Assembly: GCA_023249715.1 (NCBI GenBank)
Contig: JAHFCA010000083.1
Location: 1-6,683 of the forward strand
DNA length: 6,683 bases
Source of the DNA: Elusimicrobiota bacterium
GTDB lineage: Bacteria; Elusimicrobiota; Elusimicrobia; 2-02-FULL-39-32
Direction of reading: 5' to 3'
The notes below the pieces were generated by a model. It was given only the letters and a program-made list of their open reading frames with translations, did no database searches and had not been told where the DNA came from. This document shows, one piece after another, positions 1 through 5,475 of the stretch (position 1 is its first letter; each line of letters starts with the position of its first letter). A program made the position numbers and the translations under genes.

Positions 1-461
1 GCGACCACCGCAGTCGGAATATCCACCGCCACTTCTTCCGCATGGCTGGGGCCGGAGAGTACGGCCACTTTCCCCCGCGCGCCCGGAAATTCTTCTTCTA
101 TAATTTCCGACATCCGTTTTAAACTTTCCAACTCTATCCCTTTGGAAAAACTCACCACTGCGTCCAGTTTAGGATTTTCTTTCTTTACGTTTTTCCAGGT
201 AGAACGCACAAATTGAGAAGGCACAATCGAAAACGCCGCAGTCGCGCCCTCTAGCGCCGCTTTCATATCCGCGGTAATTAAAACGGACTCTGGGATTCGC
301 AGTTGCTTTAAAAAGGGAAGGGAACGCGTCTGCTTCATAATTTCCACCTGGGATTCCACAAATTCCCAAAGACGCACGGAATATTTTTTCTTCGCCAGGT
401 GAGCCGCAATGGTCGCTCCCCATGAACCTCCTCCTAAGACGGCAATCGTGGTGGCATTCAT
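1..461 (-). CDS. gpsA: Glycerol-3-phosphate dehydrogenase [NAD(P)+], N-terminal part
   Basis: This cytoplasmic enzyme reduces dihydroxyacetone phosphate to sn-glycerol-3-phosphate, the backbone precursor of phospholipids. The first 153 codons are present and the window edge cuts off the rest (full-length family members are about 330 residues). The Rossmann nucleotide-binding motif GGGSWG is at residues 10-15 near the N-terminus. SKGIE at 106-110 carries the conserved lysine, and SGPSHAEEVA at 136-145 is a family signature. The ATG at 461-459 overlaps the plsY stop in an ATGA arrangement. No good Shine-Dalgarno lies just upstream, so translation is probably coupled to plsY. Its product is the acyl acceptor used by PlsY, which fits the operon. 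The identification is secure for the visible part. Confidence 0.95.
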   Translation of the reverse strand, partial: MNATTIAVLGGGSWGATIAAHLAKKKYSVRLWEFVESQVEIMKQTRSLPFLKQLRIPESVLITADMKAALEGATAAFSIVPSQFVRSTWKNVKKENPKLDAVVSFSKGIELESLKRMSEIIEEEFPGARGKVAVLSGPSHAEEVAVDIPTAVV

Positions 462-1048
462 CGGAAATGTATTTTAGATTCTTCTCCTTTTATAATGCGG
501 GCGATATTTTTAGCGTGAAGAACAAAAATAAGAACCGAACAGAGCATGGCAAAATAAACCAAGGCGCGGTTCTCCTTTAAAAAATAGCTGCTCAGTGGCA
601 GCGACGCGCTTGAAATAAGCGATCCCACGGATACATGCCGGGTGGAGAGAAACCCAATTAAAAAAAATCCCAGGGCGATCAGCATGGGAACGGGAAGGAG
701 CGCTAAAAAAACTCCGCAGGATGTGGCCACGCCCTTTCCTCCTTTAAATTTAAGAAAACAGGTCCAGTTATGTCCGATAATGGTGGCTAAACCCGTCCCA
801 ATCGCCAAAGGAGTTTGATCTGGGAAAAAATATAAAACCAGTATAACAGGGGTATATCCTTTTAGGATGTCCAAAAAAAGGGTGAGCCATCCCACTCCTT
901 TTCCCACCACTCTAAAAACATTGGTCGCCCCGCAGTTTCCGGAGCCATGTTCTCGAATATCAATCCCTTTAAAGGCCTTGCCTAAAAGATACGCCGTTGG
1001 GATAGATCCCGCTAAATAACCAGCTGTGATCAGGAGCGGGAGCGTCAT
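458..1048 (-). CDS. plsY: Acyl-phosphate:glycerol-3-phosphate acyltransferase PlsY
   Basis: This inner-membrane enzyme transfers an acyl group from acyl-phosphate (made by PlsX, not in this window) to position 1 of glycerol-3-phosphate, giving lysophosphatidate. The 196-residue length is normal. Three family motifs are visible: GSGNCGATN at residues 35-43, GHNW at 92-95 followed by FKGGKGVAT at 101-109, and near the C-terminus the H178-x2-N181-x2-R184-x3-G188-E189 pattern. About five hydrophobic segments (roughly 2-22, 53-76, 79-98, 110-134 and 160-178) fit a polytopic membrane protein. The ATG at 1048 overlaps the pgsA stop (ATGA) and its own stop overlaps the gpsA start (ATGA), so it is embedded in one coupled transcript. 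Nothing looks damaged. Confidence 0.96.
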   Translation of the reverse strand: MTLPLLITAGYLAGSIPTAYLLGKAFKGIDIREHGSGNCGATNVFRVVGKGVGWLTLFLDILKGYTPVILVLYFFPDQTPLAIGTGLATIIGHNWTCFLKFKGGKGVATSCGVFLALLPVPMLIALGFFLIGFLSTRHVSVGSLISSASLPLSSYFLKENRALVYFAMLCSVLIFVLHAKNIARIIKGEESKIHFR

Positions 1049-1584
1049 TTAGGAATAAGGTCCAACCGCTTGGACCCGCTCCAAAGGTAATCCATGGCGG
1101 AAGTAATGGTAAAAAATACCATAACGCGCACAATCCAGTAAGCAAAAACTTCCGGGATAGGGAACAAGAGGGTAATCGCAGATATCATCTGTAAAAATGT
1201 GGAAATTTTTCCTAATATTCTCGGTTCAATGGTGGAAGAGGAAGTTAGAATATAGAGAATGGTCCAGCCGAGCACAATCAGGAGATCCCGGGAGAAAACG
1301 GTCACAAAAATCCATAATTCTATTCGGCCCGTGTAGGCGAGCAAAATAAAAGTGGCTAAAAGTAAAAGTTTGTCCGCCAAAGGGTCTAAAAAGCTGCCTA
1401 ACTGGGTTTTTTGTTTTTTAAGTCGGGCGGCTAACCCGTCTAAAAAATCCGTAAAGATGGCAAAGGCAAACACTGCCAAAGTCCAATTGGCCAAAACAGG
1501 GTATTTTCCCTGCTGCAAAAATAGAATGACAAATATGGGGATCAGAGCAATACGAATAATCGTAATTCGGTTAGCGAGAGTCAT
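1045..1584 (-). CDS. pgsA: CDP-diacylglycerol--glycerol-3-phosphate 3-phosphatidyltransferase
   Basis: This membrane enzyme makes phosphatidylglycerol phosphate from CDP-diacylglycerol and glycerol-3-phosphate, the committed step to phosphatidylglycerol and cardiolipin. The CDP-alcohol phosphotransferase signature is complete: D49-G50-x2-A53-R54-x8-G63-x3-D67-x3-D71. The N-terminus (MTLANRITIIRI) has the usual PgsA form, and the 179-residue length is typical. Several hydrophobic helices follow the signature. The chosen ATG (1584-1582) overlaps the end of hflX by 14 bases and has an AAGGA ribosome site six bases upstream (1591-1595), so it can initiate independently. The stop overlaps plsY (ATGA). 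A related enzyme such as phosphatidylserine synthase is less likely, given the length, the N-terminus and the neighbours plsY and gpsA. Confidence 0.93.
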   Translation of the reverse strand: MTLANRITIIRIALIPIFVILFLQQGKYPVLANWTLAVFAFAIFTDFLDGLAARLKKQKTQLGSFLDPLADKLLLLATFILLAYTGRIELWIFVTVFSRDLLIVLGWTILYILTSSSTIEPRILGKISTFLQMISAITLLFPIPEVFAYWIVRVMVFFTITSAMDYLWSGSKRLDLIPK

Positions 1585-2935
1585 GCAGTATCCTTTTTAA
1601 TTTTAAATAATGGGACCGCTCTAATTTTATATTTAATTTAAGGCCGTGACTATGGGAAGACAATTTTTCCACTTTTCCTAAACGGTACAGGGAAGACAGC
1701 GCGCTCATTTTGCTATAAGGGAGCACAATCTCTTTTTCCACCATTTCTCGGGAGAGTTTTTCCTCTACGGCTTCTAACAGTGGGTCTAACCCTAATCCCG
1801 TACTGGCGCTGATAGCCAACGTTATGGGCTCTTCTATAATTTTAGAACCTTCGTTTAATAAGGCAGCCCATTCCCTCTTAGGCGCCCGATCCATTTTGTT
1901 GTAAACCAAAATCATCTGAGTCCTCTGGTCATCATTCCGGTTAAACCTGCCCTGTGCTCCTATAGGGGGGGCGGAATCTACTCCATTTTCATCTTCCCCC
2001 AATTTTTCCAATATCTCTATCACTGTTTTGGCATGCTCTTTTCTGTTGGGGTCGGTCGCGTCGATTACATGCACCCACAAATCCGCGTTTAGCGTTTCTT
2101 CCAATGTGGCGCGAAAAGCGGCCACTAAATGGGTGGGTAATTTTTTTATAAAGCCAACGGTGTCTGTAAAAAGAGCCCAGCGGCTGGAAGGGAGCCGCAC
2201 GCGCCTGGTAGTGGGATCTAATGTGGCAAAAAGTTTATTGTCCGCGTAAACCGGATCTTTTAAATTTCCATGGAGCTCCACCAATTTGTTAAGGAGAGTC
2301 GATTTCCCCGCGTTGGTGTACCCCACCAAAGCCACGGTCGGCAAGGGGATGCTCACTCTTCTTTCGCGCGCGACCTCTCTCTGCGTCCGTACGCTTTCTA
2401 TCTCTTTTTTTATACGCGCCATCCGGTCGCGAATATGGCGGGATTCCACTTCCAGTTTTCTTTCCCCGGGGCCCCGGGTTCCAATGCCGCCCACCTGCTG
2501 TTCAAAGCGGCCATACCGTTCCGTCATTCGGGGAAGCAGGTAGGAAAGTTGGGCCATTTCCACCTGTAAGAGTCCTTCCTTTGTTCGAGCTCGCTTAGCG
2601 AAGATGTCTAGAATAAGCCGCGTGCGGTCTAAAATTTTTGCCGGAATAATTTCGGTTAAATTTTTATGTTGGGCTGGTTTTAATTCTTCATCGAAGATAA
2701 GGGTATTAAATTCCCCGCGGTGATACCGTGCTTCGAGCTCACTCACCTTCCCTTTTCCTATAAGCGTGGCGCTTACCGGGCTCTCCAGGGATTGAACGCA
2801 CTCCCCCACCACCGTTCCCCCTACGGTTTGCGCCAATAATCCCAGCTCTTCCAAGGATTTCCGGGATTCCAACAAGTTTTTCTTCTCGCTTTTTACATGT
2901 ACCCCCACCAAAAAAACTTTTTCAGTTCTCGCCAT
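1571..2935 (-). CDS. hflX: Ribosome-associated GTPase HflX
   Basis: HflX is an Obg-HflX superfamily GTPase that binds the 50S subunit and splits stalled or hibernating ribosomes under stress. The N-terminal HflX domain (about 1-140) leads to the family glycine-rich signature GGIGTRGPGERKLE at 149-162 and a basic coiled-coil segment (about 163-195). The G domain follows with G1 GYTNAGKST 205-213, G3 DTVGF 258-262, G4 NKMD 346-349 and G5 SAS 376-378. At 454 residues it is somewhat long. Part of the excess is an insertion of about 26 residues (314-339) between G3 and G4 that E. coli-type HflX lacks; it includes a seven-G tract at 1965-1971. The ATG overlaps the doc stop by one base (TAATG) and has no visible Shine-Dalgarno, so it probably depends on termination-reinitiation after the toxin gene. 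The stop overlaps pgsA. Confidence 0.95.
   Translation of the reverse strand: MARTEKVFLVGVHVKSEKKNLLESRKSLEELGLLAQTVGGTVVGECVQSLESPVSATLIGKGKVSELEARYHRGEFNTLIFDEELKPAQHKNLTEIIPAKILDRTRLILDIFAKRARTKEGLLQVEMAQLSYLLPRMTERYGRFEQQVGGIGTRGPGERKLEVESRHIRDRMARIKKEIESVRTQREVARERRVSIPLPTVALVGYTNAGKSTLLNKLVELHGNLKDPVYADNKLFATLDPTTRRVRLPSSRWALFTDTVGFIKKLPTHLVAAFRATLEETLNADLWVHVIDATDPNRKEHAKTVIEILEKLGEDENGVDSAPPIGAQGRFNRNDDQRTQMILVYNKMDRAPKREWAALLNEGSKIIEEPITLAISASTGLGLDPLLEAVEEKLSREMVEKEIVLPYSKMSALSSLYRLGKVEKLSSHSHGLKLNIKLERSHYLKLKRILHDSR
1591..1595 (-). promoter_or_regulatory. Ribosome binding site of pgsA inside the hflX 3' end
   Basis: The minus strand reads AAGGA, then a six-base spacer, then ATG. 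It lies inside the last codons of hflX and supports the start at 1584, which overlaps hflX by 14 bases. Confidence 0.7.
1916..1996 (-). repeat. In-frame insertion in hflX, possible dispersed-repeat remnant
   Basis: These bases encode hflX residues 314-340, an extra stretch rich in Asp, Asn, Gln, Gly and Pro inserted where the family normally passes directly from the helix after G3 into the strand leading to NKMD. The DNA contains the palindrome CCTATAGG, a run of seven G on the plus strand and a near-palindromic GGTTAAACC. That resembles a degenerate small palindromic repeat captured in frame. The excess over the family is what I see when recalling the normal layout; the repeat origin is inferred, and no second copy is in this window. 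Confidence 0.35.
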
Positions 2936-3468
2936 TAATGATGGGAAAATTTAAACGCTGCCTTCCAGAACTGTTCATGCGACAGGGCTTTTTTTCTGCC
3001 AAATCGATGTAACCGTCGTTCGGCTAATTTTTCTATTCCCACATCTTCTAAAGTTTCCAAAGATTCTCTAATATTTATTTTTTTAGCTAAGGTTTGAAGA
3101 ATACCGGCAAACTCATGTTTATTCATTTTCCCTTGGCTTATTTCAAGAATAGAATCATATAATTTTCTTTTCTGATCTTTAATTCTAATTCTATTTAGTC
3201 CTAAAAATGTAAGAGAAGTTGCAAGAGCTGTTCTTTTATTTCCATCTACAAAAGGATGATTTTGTGAAATATGGTAAGCATAAGCTGCTGCCATGGAAAA
3301 AAGATCTCCATGTAAATATTCTCTCCCAAAGGTCTGTTCAGGAGTATGAACCGCGGATTCTAAAAGTTTAATATCTCTTATTTCCGGGGAACCTCCATAT
3401 CTAAAAATCTGGTCTTCATGGATTTTTAAGACTTCAGGAAGGGTAAGAAATTCTAGCGAGCGTTTCAC
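2935..3468 (-). CDS. doc: Doc/Fic-family toxin (death-on-curing type) with C-terminal extension
   Basis: This is a type II toxin of the Fic fold. Doc proteins phosphorylate EF-Tu and so stop translation, while other Fic proteins AMPylate targets. The catalytic motif HPFVDGNKR at residues 71-79, followed by TALATSLTFL, fits either the Doc or the AMPylator consensus, so the chemistry is open. The N-terminal LTLPEVLKIHE, GGSPEIRD and the QTFG...YLHGDLF segment are typical of the death-on-curing subfamily. That subfamily is usually about 125-135 residues, whereas this protein has 177. Residues from about 116 form an extra charged helical tail ending FWKAAFKFSHH. The start is GTG at 3468, overlapping the antitoxin stop (GTGA) with no strong ribosome site, so it is coupled to the antitoxin. 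The stop shares a base with the hflX ATG. By hand count the core (3061-3360) is about 32% GC and the tail (2941-3060) about 41%, suggesting different origins. Confidence 0.9.
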   Translation of the reverse strand: MKRSLEFLTLPEVLKIHEDQIFRYGGSPEIRDIKLLESAVHTPEQTFGREYLHGDLFSMAAAYAYHISQNHPFVDGNKRTALATSLTFLGLNRIRIKDQKRKLYDSILEISQGKMNKHEFAGILQTLAKKINIRESLETLEDVGIEKLAERRLHRFGRKKALSHEQFWKAAFKFSHH

Positions 3469-3689
3469 GCTAGTTTAGATAAGGTGCGTTTGTGATCAAC
3501 ATTTACTTGGTGTAATACCTTTCTAAATTTCTTTTCACGGGATGCGCTTCGAATAGGAGATATAATTAAATTAGCCCCATCCGTTGTTATCTCTAGGGGA
3601 GTTTTCATATCAATCCGTAAAAGATTCATTATCGGTTTGTCGATCACTAGCGCGGCGCTATTTCCATGCATTGTCAGATGCTTAGTCAT
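3465..3689 (-). CDS. AbrB/MazE-type antitoxin of the Doc module
   Basis: This small SpoVT-AbrB fold protein is the likely antitoxin and autorepressor for the adjacent Doc toxin. Residues 1-46 have the swapped-hairpin DNA-binding pattern: a first strand followed by GNSAALVIDKP, LLRI, then PLEITTDGANLIISPI. The basic C-terminal tail (about 47-74) would be the toxin-binding part. GTG at 3698 or ATG at 3695 could open the frame, but GGAGG at 3698-3702 overlaps the first and is two bases from the second. The ATG at 3689 sits eight bases downstream, so I use it (74 residues). The stop overlaps the toxin's GTG start. AbrB-like antitoxins pairing with Doc toxins are known; the regulation is inferred from the promoter and boxes upstream. 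Confidence 0.85.
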   Translation of the reverse strand: MTKHLTMHGNSAALVIDKPIMNLLRIDMKTPLEITTDGANLIISPIRSASREKKFRKVLHQVNVDHKRTLSKLA

Positions 3690-3697
3690 ATCCATCA

Positions 3698-3702
3698 CCT
3701 CC
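3698..3702 (-). promoter_or_regulatory. Ribosome binding site of the AbrB-type antitoxin
   Basis: GGAGG on the minus strand lies eight bases before the ATG at 3689. It decides the start in favour of the third possible initiator and against the upstream GTG at 3698, which it overlaps. Confidence 0.75.
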
Positions 3703-3707
3703 GTTTT

Positions 3708-3741
3708 ATTGTATATACAATGTTAGTATAATGTAAATACA
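3708..3741 (-). promoter_or_regulatory. Paired TGTAWATACA operator boxes
   Basis: Box 1, TGTATATACA at 3710-3719, lies at the core of a perfect 14-base palindrome (ATTGTATATACAAT, 3708-3721). Box 2, TGTAAATACA at 3732-3741, is a near-copy. Their centres are 22 bases apart, about two helical turns. Box 2 lies inside the -35/-10 spacer and box 1 covers the expected transcription start, the classic placement for autorepression by the AbrB-type antitoxin and its toxin complex. Binding is inferred. Confidence 0.6.
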
Positions 3742-3753
3742 ACACTATTTCAA
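3725..3753 (-). promoter_or_regulatory. Sigma-70 type promoter of the antitoxin-doc(-hflX) operon
   Basis: The minus strand carries TTGAAA (3753-3748), a 17-base spacer and TATACT (3730-3725). Both hexamers are close to consensus and the spacing is ideal. Transcription would start near 3718, giving a leader of about 29 bases with a good ribosome site. No other convincing promoter or intrinsic terminator is visible down to gpsA, so this promoter may drive hflX, pgsA, plsY and gpsA as well. Confidence 0.65.
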
Positions 3754-3932
3754 TTACAATTCTTAAAATAAGCTTCCCAATTTTTTCCTGTCACCATTTT
3801 TATATCTTTTGTCCGGAGCGCCACGTAGTCCACATTCTGGTCTAAAATCACCTCCACACTCACTCCCCGTTTTTTTGCTGCCGCTAATCCGGCAATTAAA
3901 CTAATTTTAGTCAGCCAAAATTTCAAAGGTCT
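3750..3932 (-). pseudogene. Fragment of a possible phospholipase-D-like protein
   Basis: Sixty sense codons run between the brnA stop TAG (3935-3933) and a TGA at 3752-3750, in the same frame as brnA. The translation contains LIAGLAAAKKRGVSVEVILDQN, which resembles the helix-strand preceding the active site in PLD-like nucleases (a basic KKRGV turn followed by the V-I-L-D strand), and then a short tail ending KDIKMVTGKNWEAYF. No HxKxxxxD catalytic motif is present, nor any start codon with a ribosome site, so it is at most a truncated remnant. The stop overlaps the -35 box of the downstream promoter. The coding-like character is seen directly; the family assignment is tentative. Confidence 0.4.
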
Positions 3933-4223
3933 CTATCTTCTTCCGGAGTGTGAAGTTATTTCTCTTTCAATTCCTTCTGCGATATAAAGCTTCACAAGGG
4001 ATTGATAGGGAACATCCTTCTTATGGGCGATAACTTTCACGCGATCGATCGTGGAAACCGGTAGTCTTAATGGGATGGGGCGAGTCGAGGGCCTCAAATT
4101 TGGGAATAAGCCTTTCTTCGCATCGGACCAATTCACAAAATCTGTCGAATTGTGTTTAGCCCAAAACAAAGCTACCTTATCTTCACTCTTAAGCTCAGGA
4201 GCTTTTCTTAGTTTTCTCTTCAT
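3933..4223 (-). CDS. brnA: BrnA/CopG-type antitoxin
   Basis: This is the antitoxin of a BrnT-BrnA type II module: a ribbon-helix-helix protein that neutralises BrnT and represses the operon. The N-terminal half (about 1-40, with FWAKHNSTDFVNW) fits the toxin-binding region. The PNLRPSTRPIPLRLP stretch starting at 41 is the DNA-contacting ribbon, followed by two helices (about 58-88) containing the family's KKDVPYQSL. The 96-residue length is normal. The ATG at 4223 has AGGAGA seven bases upstream and overlaps the end of brnT by 29 bases. The toxin-first order is usual for this family. It is followed by the PLD-like remnant in the same frame, separated only by the TAG. Confidence 0.88.
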   Translation of the reverse strand: MKRKLRKAPELKSEDKVALFWAKHNSTDFVNWSDAKKGLFPNLRPSTRPIPLRLPVSTIDRVKVIAHKKDVPYQSLVKLYIAEGIEREITSHSGRR

Positions 4224-4503
4224 GATATTTTCTCCTCTCTTTCTGTCTTATATCCCTTGCTGTTATAATTCGCACTCGGGATCCTCTAAATGTAAAGGAT
4301 ACGAAAAGATGCCTGCCTGAATCTGTCACTCCGATTGCGATAAAACGTTCTTCTGTTTTTGAATGAGTTGGGTCCTGAACAAACTTGAACCCTGGATTAA
4401 AAAATAGTTCTTCAGATTCAGAAGGCCCCACAGAGTGCCTTTTTGCATGTTCTACATTATGTTTATTCCAGTCGAATTCACTGGGAGGAAATACGATATC
4501 CAT
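4195..4503 (-). CDS. brnT: BrnT-type ribonuclease toxin
   Basis: BrnT is a RelE-fold ribonuclease toxin that arrests translation. The 102-residue protein has the family landmarks in order: FDWNKHNVEHAKRH at 10-23, EELFFNP at 31-37, DPTHSKTEERFIAIGVTDSGRHLFVSFTFRG at about 44-74 (quoted here only as the location of the conserved TEER and IG.T..GR elements), and RVRIITARDIRQKERRKY at 76-93. The ATG at 4503 lies about four bases from the predicted transcription start and has no Shine-Dalgarno, so the message is probably leaderless. No alternative start fits the family N-terminus. The end overlaps brnA by 29 bases. It lies directly downstream of miaA on the same strand but has its own strong promoter. 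Confidence 0.9.
   Translation of the reverse strand: MDIVFPPSEFDWNKHNVEHAKRHSVGPSESEELFFNPGFKFVQDPTHSKTEERFIAIGVTDSGRHLFVSFTFRGSRVRIITARDIRQKERRKYHEEKTKKSS
4231..4236 (-). promoter_or_regulatory. Ribosome binding site of brnA inside brnT
   Basis: AGGAGA on the minus strand, followed by a seven-base spacer and ATG at 4223. It lets the antitoxin be translated efficiently on its own, in contrast to brnT, which has no ribosome site. Confidence 0.7.
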
Positions 4504-4536
4504 GTATAGCCAGATTATACAGCCCGTTTACTGTAT
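4503..4536 (-). promoter_or_regulatory. Inverted-repeat operators overlapping the brnT promoter
   Basis: TGTATA at 4503-4508 and TATACA at 4516-4521 form a six-base inverted repeat with a seven-base spacer, covering the -10 box, the start point and the first base of the brnT ATG. A second pair, ATACAG at 4517-4522 and CTGTAT at 4531-4536, with eight bases between, fills the -35/-10 spacer. This is where a ribbon-helix-helix autorepressor such as BrnA would be expected to bind; binding is inferred. Confidence 0.55.
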
Positions 4537-4542
4537 TGTCAA
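4514..4542 (-). promoter_or_regulatory. Perfect-consensus sigma-70 promoter of brnTA
   Basis: The minus strand has TTGACA (4542-4537), exactly 17 bases, then TATAAT (4519-4514): both hexamers are perfect. The expected start point is around 4507-4505, only two to four bases before the brnT ATG. Such a strong promoter needs tight repression, which the overlapping inverted repeats could provide. The -35 box lies 19 bases past the miaA stop. Confidence 0.85.
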
Positions 4543-4560
4543 GGTATTTTCGCTTAAATT

Positions 4561-5475
4561 TCATTTAAGATTAAAAGTGAACAGATTTTCAATGGAATTT
4601 CTTAAGGATTCTGCTCGCAACCAATTTATTCGGGGGTCTTTTTTGAACCAGGTCATTTGGCGTTTGGCGTAGTGAACGGTGTCTAAATAAATGAGATCAA
4701 AGAGTTTTTCTTTAGTTATATTTTTTTCCAGGAATTGAAAGCAGTGTTTGTAGCCCAAACCGCTAAGTCCGGGATCGCGTAGGGTATATCCGTGGGATTT
4801 AAGCCACCGCGATTCTTCTAGGATCCCCGTTAGAATTTTTTTTGTTCTTTCCCGAATTCGTTCTCTCAATTCCTCTCTATTCCAGCTCAATCCCAAGAAT
4901 TTAGGTTCAACAGAAAACTTTTCCCCTTTAGACTCTTGGCGCCATTGAGAAATAGGTTTTCCGCTTATGCGGTAGACTTCCAACGCTCGTAAAGCGCGTT
5001 GGCTATTTTGATAGGGAATTGTTTTGGCCGAAATAGGATCTACTTGCGCCAATGCATCGTGCAAAAATTGGCGCCCCTTCTCTTCTAAAAGTTTTTGTAA
5101 TTGGGCGCGCGTATTTTTATCGCTCTGAGGGAGCGGGCTGAGCCCGTCGAACAGGGCTTGCACATAGAACCCTGTTCCCCCCACTACGATAGCGCTTTTC
5201 CCTCGAGCCAGAATTTCCAGAATTATTTTTCTAGCTGTTTTAGAATATTCCTCGGCGTTATAGGATTCTTTGGGGTCTAAAAATCCGTAGAGGTGGTGCG
5301 GCGCCGCTTTAAATGCGGCGGCATCCGGCTGGGTAGAGCCAATGGGAATATATTTATAAATCTGGCGCGAATCCGCGTTCACAATTTCCCCGGAAACTTT
5401 TTTGGCAAGTTCTAGAGCCGCCGCGCTTTTCCCCGACGCCGTCGGCCCCACTAGGGCGCATACCTTAAAATTCAC
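4561..5475 (-). CDS. miaA: tRNA dimethylallyltransferase MiaA
   Basis: MiaA transfers a dimethylallyl group to N6 of adenosine 37 in tRNAs reading UNN codons, the first step of i6A/ms2i6A synthesis, and so tunes decoding. Seen in order: P-loop GPTASGKS 10-17, NADSRQIY 33-40 followed by IGSTQP, HHLYGFLD 60-67, VGGTGFYVQALFDGL 98-112, an R-ALEVYRISGKPIS segment, and YAKRQMTWF from 269. The length of 304 is typical and all key residues are present. The start is GTG at 5475, overlapping the vapC stop (GTGA) without its own strong ribosome site, so a housekeeping tRNA enzyme appears coupled to a toxin gene. No intrinsic terminator follows before the brnT promoter. Confidence 0.96.
   Translation of the reverse strand: MNFKVCALVGPTASGKSAAALELAKKVSGEIVNADSRQIYKYIPIGSTQPDAAAFKAAPHHLYGFLDPKESYNAEEYSKTARKIILEILARGKSAIVVGGTGFYVQALFDGLSPLPQSDKNTRAQLQKLLEEKGRQFLHDALAQVDPISAKTIPYQNSQRALRALEVYRISGKPISQWRQESKGEKFSVEPKFLGLSWNREELRERIRERTKKILTGILEESRWLKSHGYTLRDPGLSGLGYKHCFQFLEKNITKEKLFDLIYLDTVHYAKRQMTWFKKDPRINWLRAESLRNSIENLFTFNLK

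Noticed and set aside
169..423. 84-codon minus-strand open frame inside gpsA
   Set aside because: It is out of frame with a gpsA sequence that carries clear dehydrogenase motifs; a shadow.
1352..2569. Plus-strand open frames at 1352-1600, 2028-2249, 2270-2569 and 2286-2543
   Set aside because: They lie antisense to pgsA and hflX, whose motifs are intact, and have no recognisable domain of their own.
3770..3930. Possible intact small gene in the 3750-3932 stretch
   Set aside because: No start codon has a ribosome site, and the translation begins mid-domain and lacks catalytic residues, so a remnant is more likely.
4553..4569. Seven-base inverted repeat CTTAAAT/ATTTAAG over the miaA stop
   Set aside because: All but one pair per arm is A-T, the loop is three bases and no T-run follows in either direction, so it is not a credible intrinsic terminator.
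4051..4672. Plus-strand open frames at 4051-4320 and 4385-4672
   Set aside because: They are antisense to brnA, brnT and the end of miaA, and their translations look like non-coding sequence.
5140..5152. Short palindrome GGGCTNAGCCC-like element within miaA
   Set aside because: It encodes the ordinary conserved DGLSPLP segment of MiaA and needs no separate explanation.
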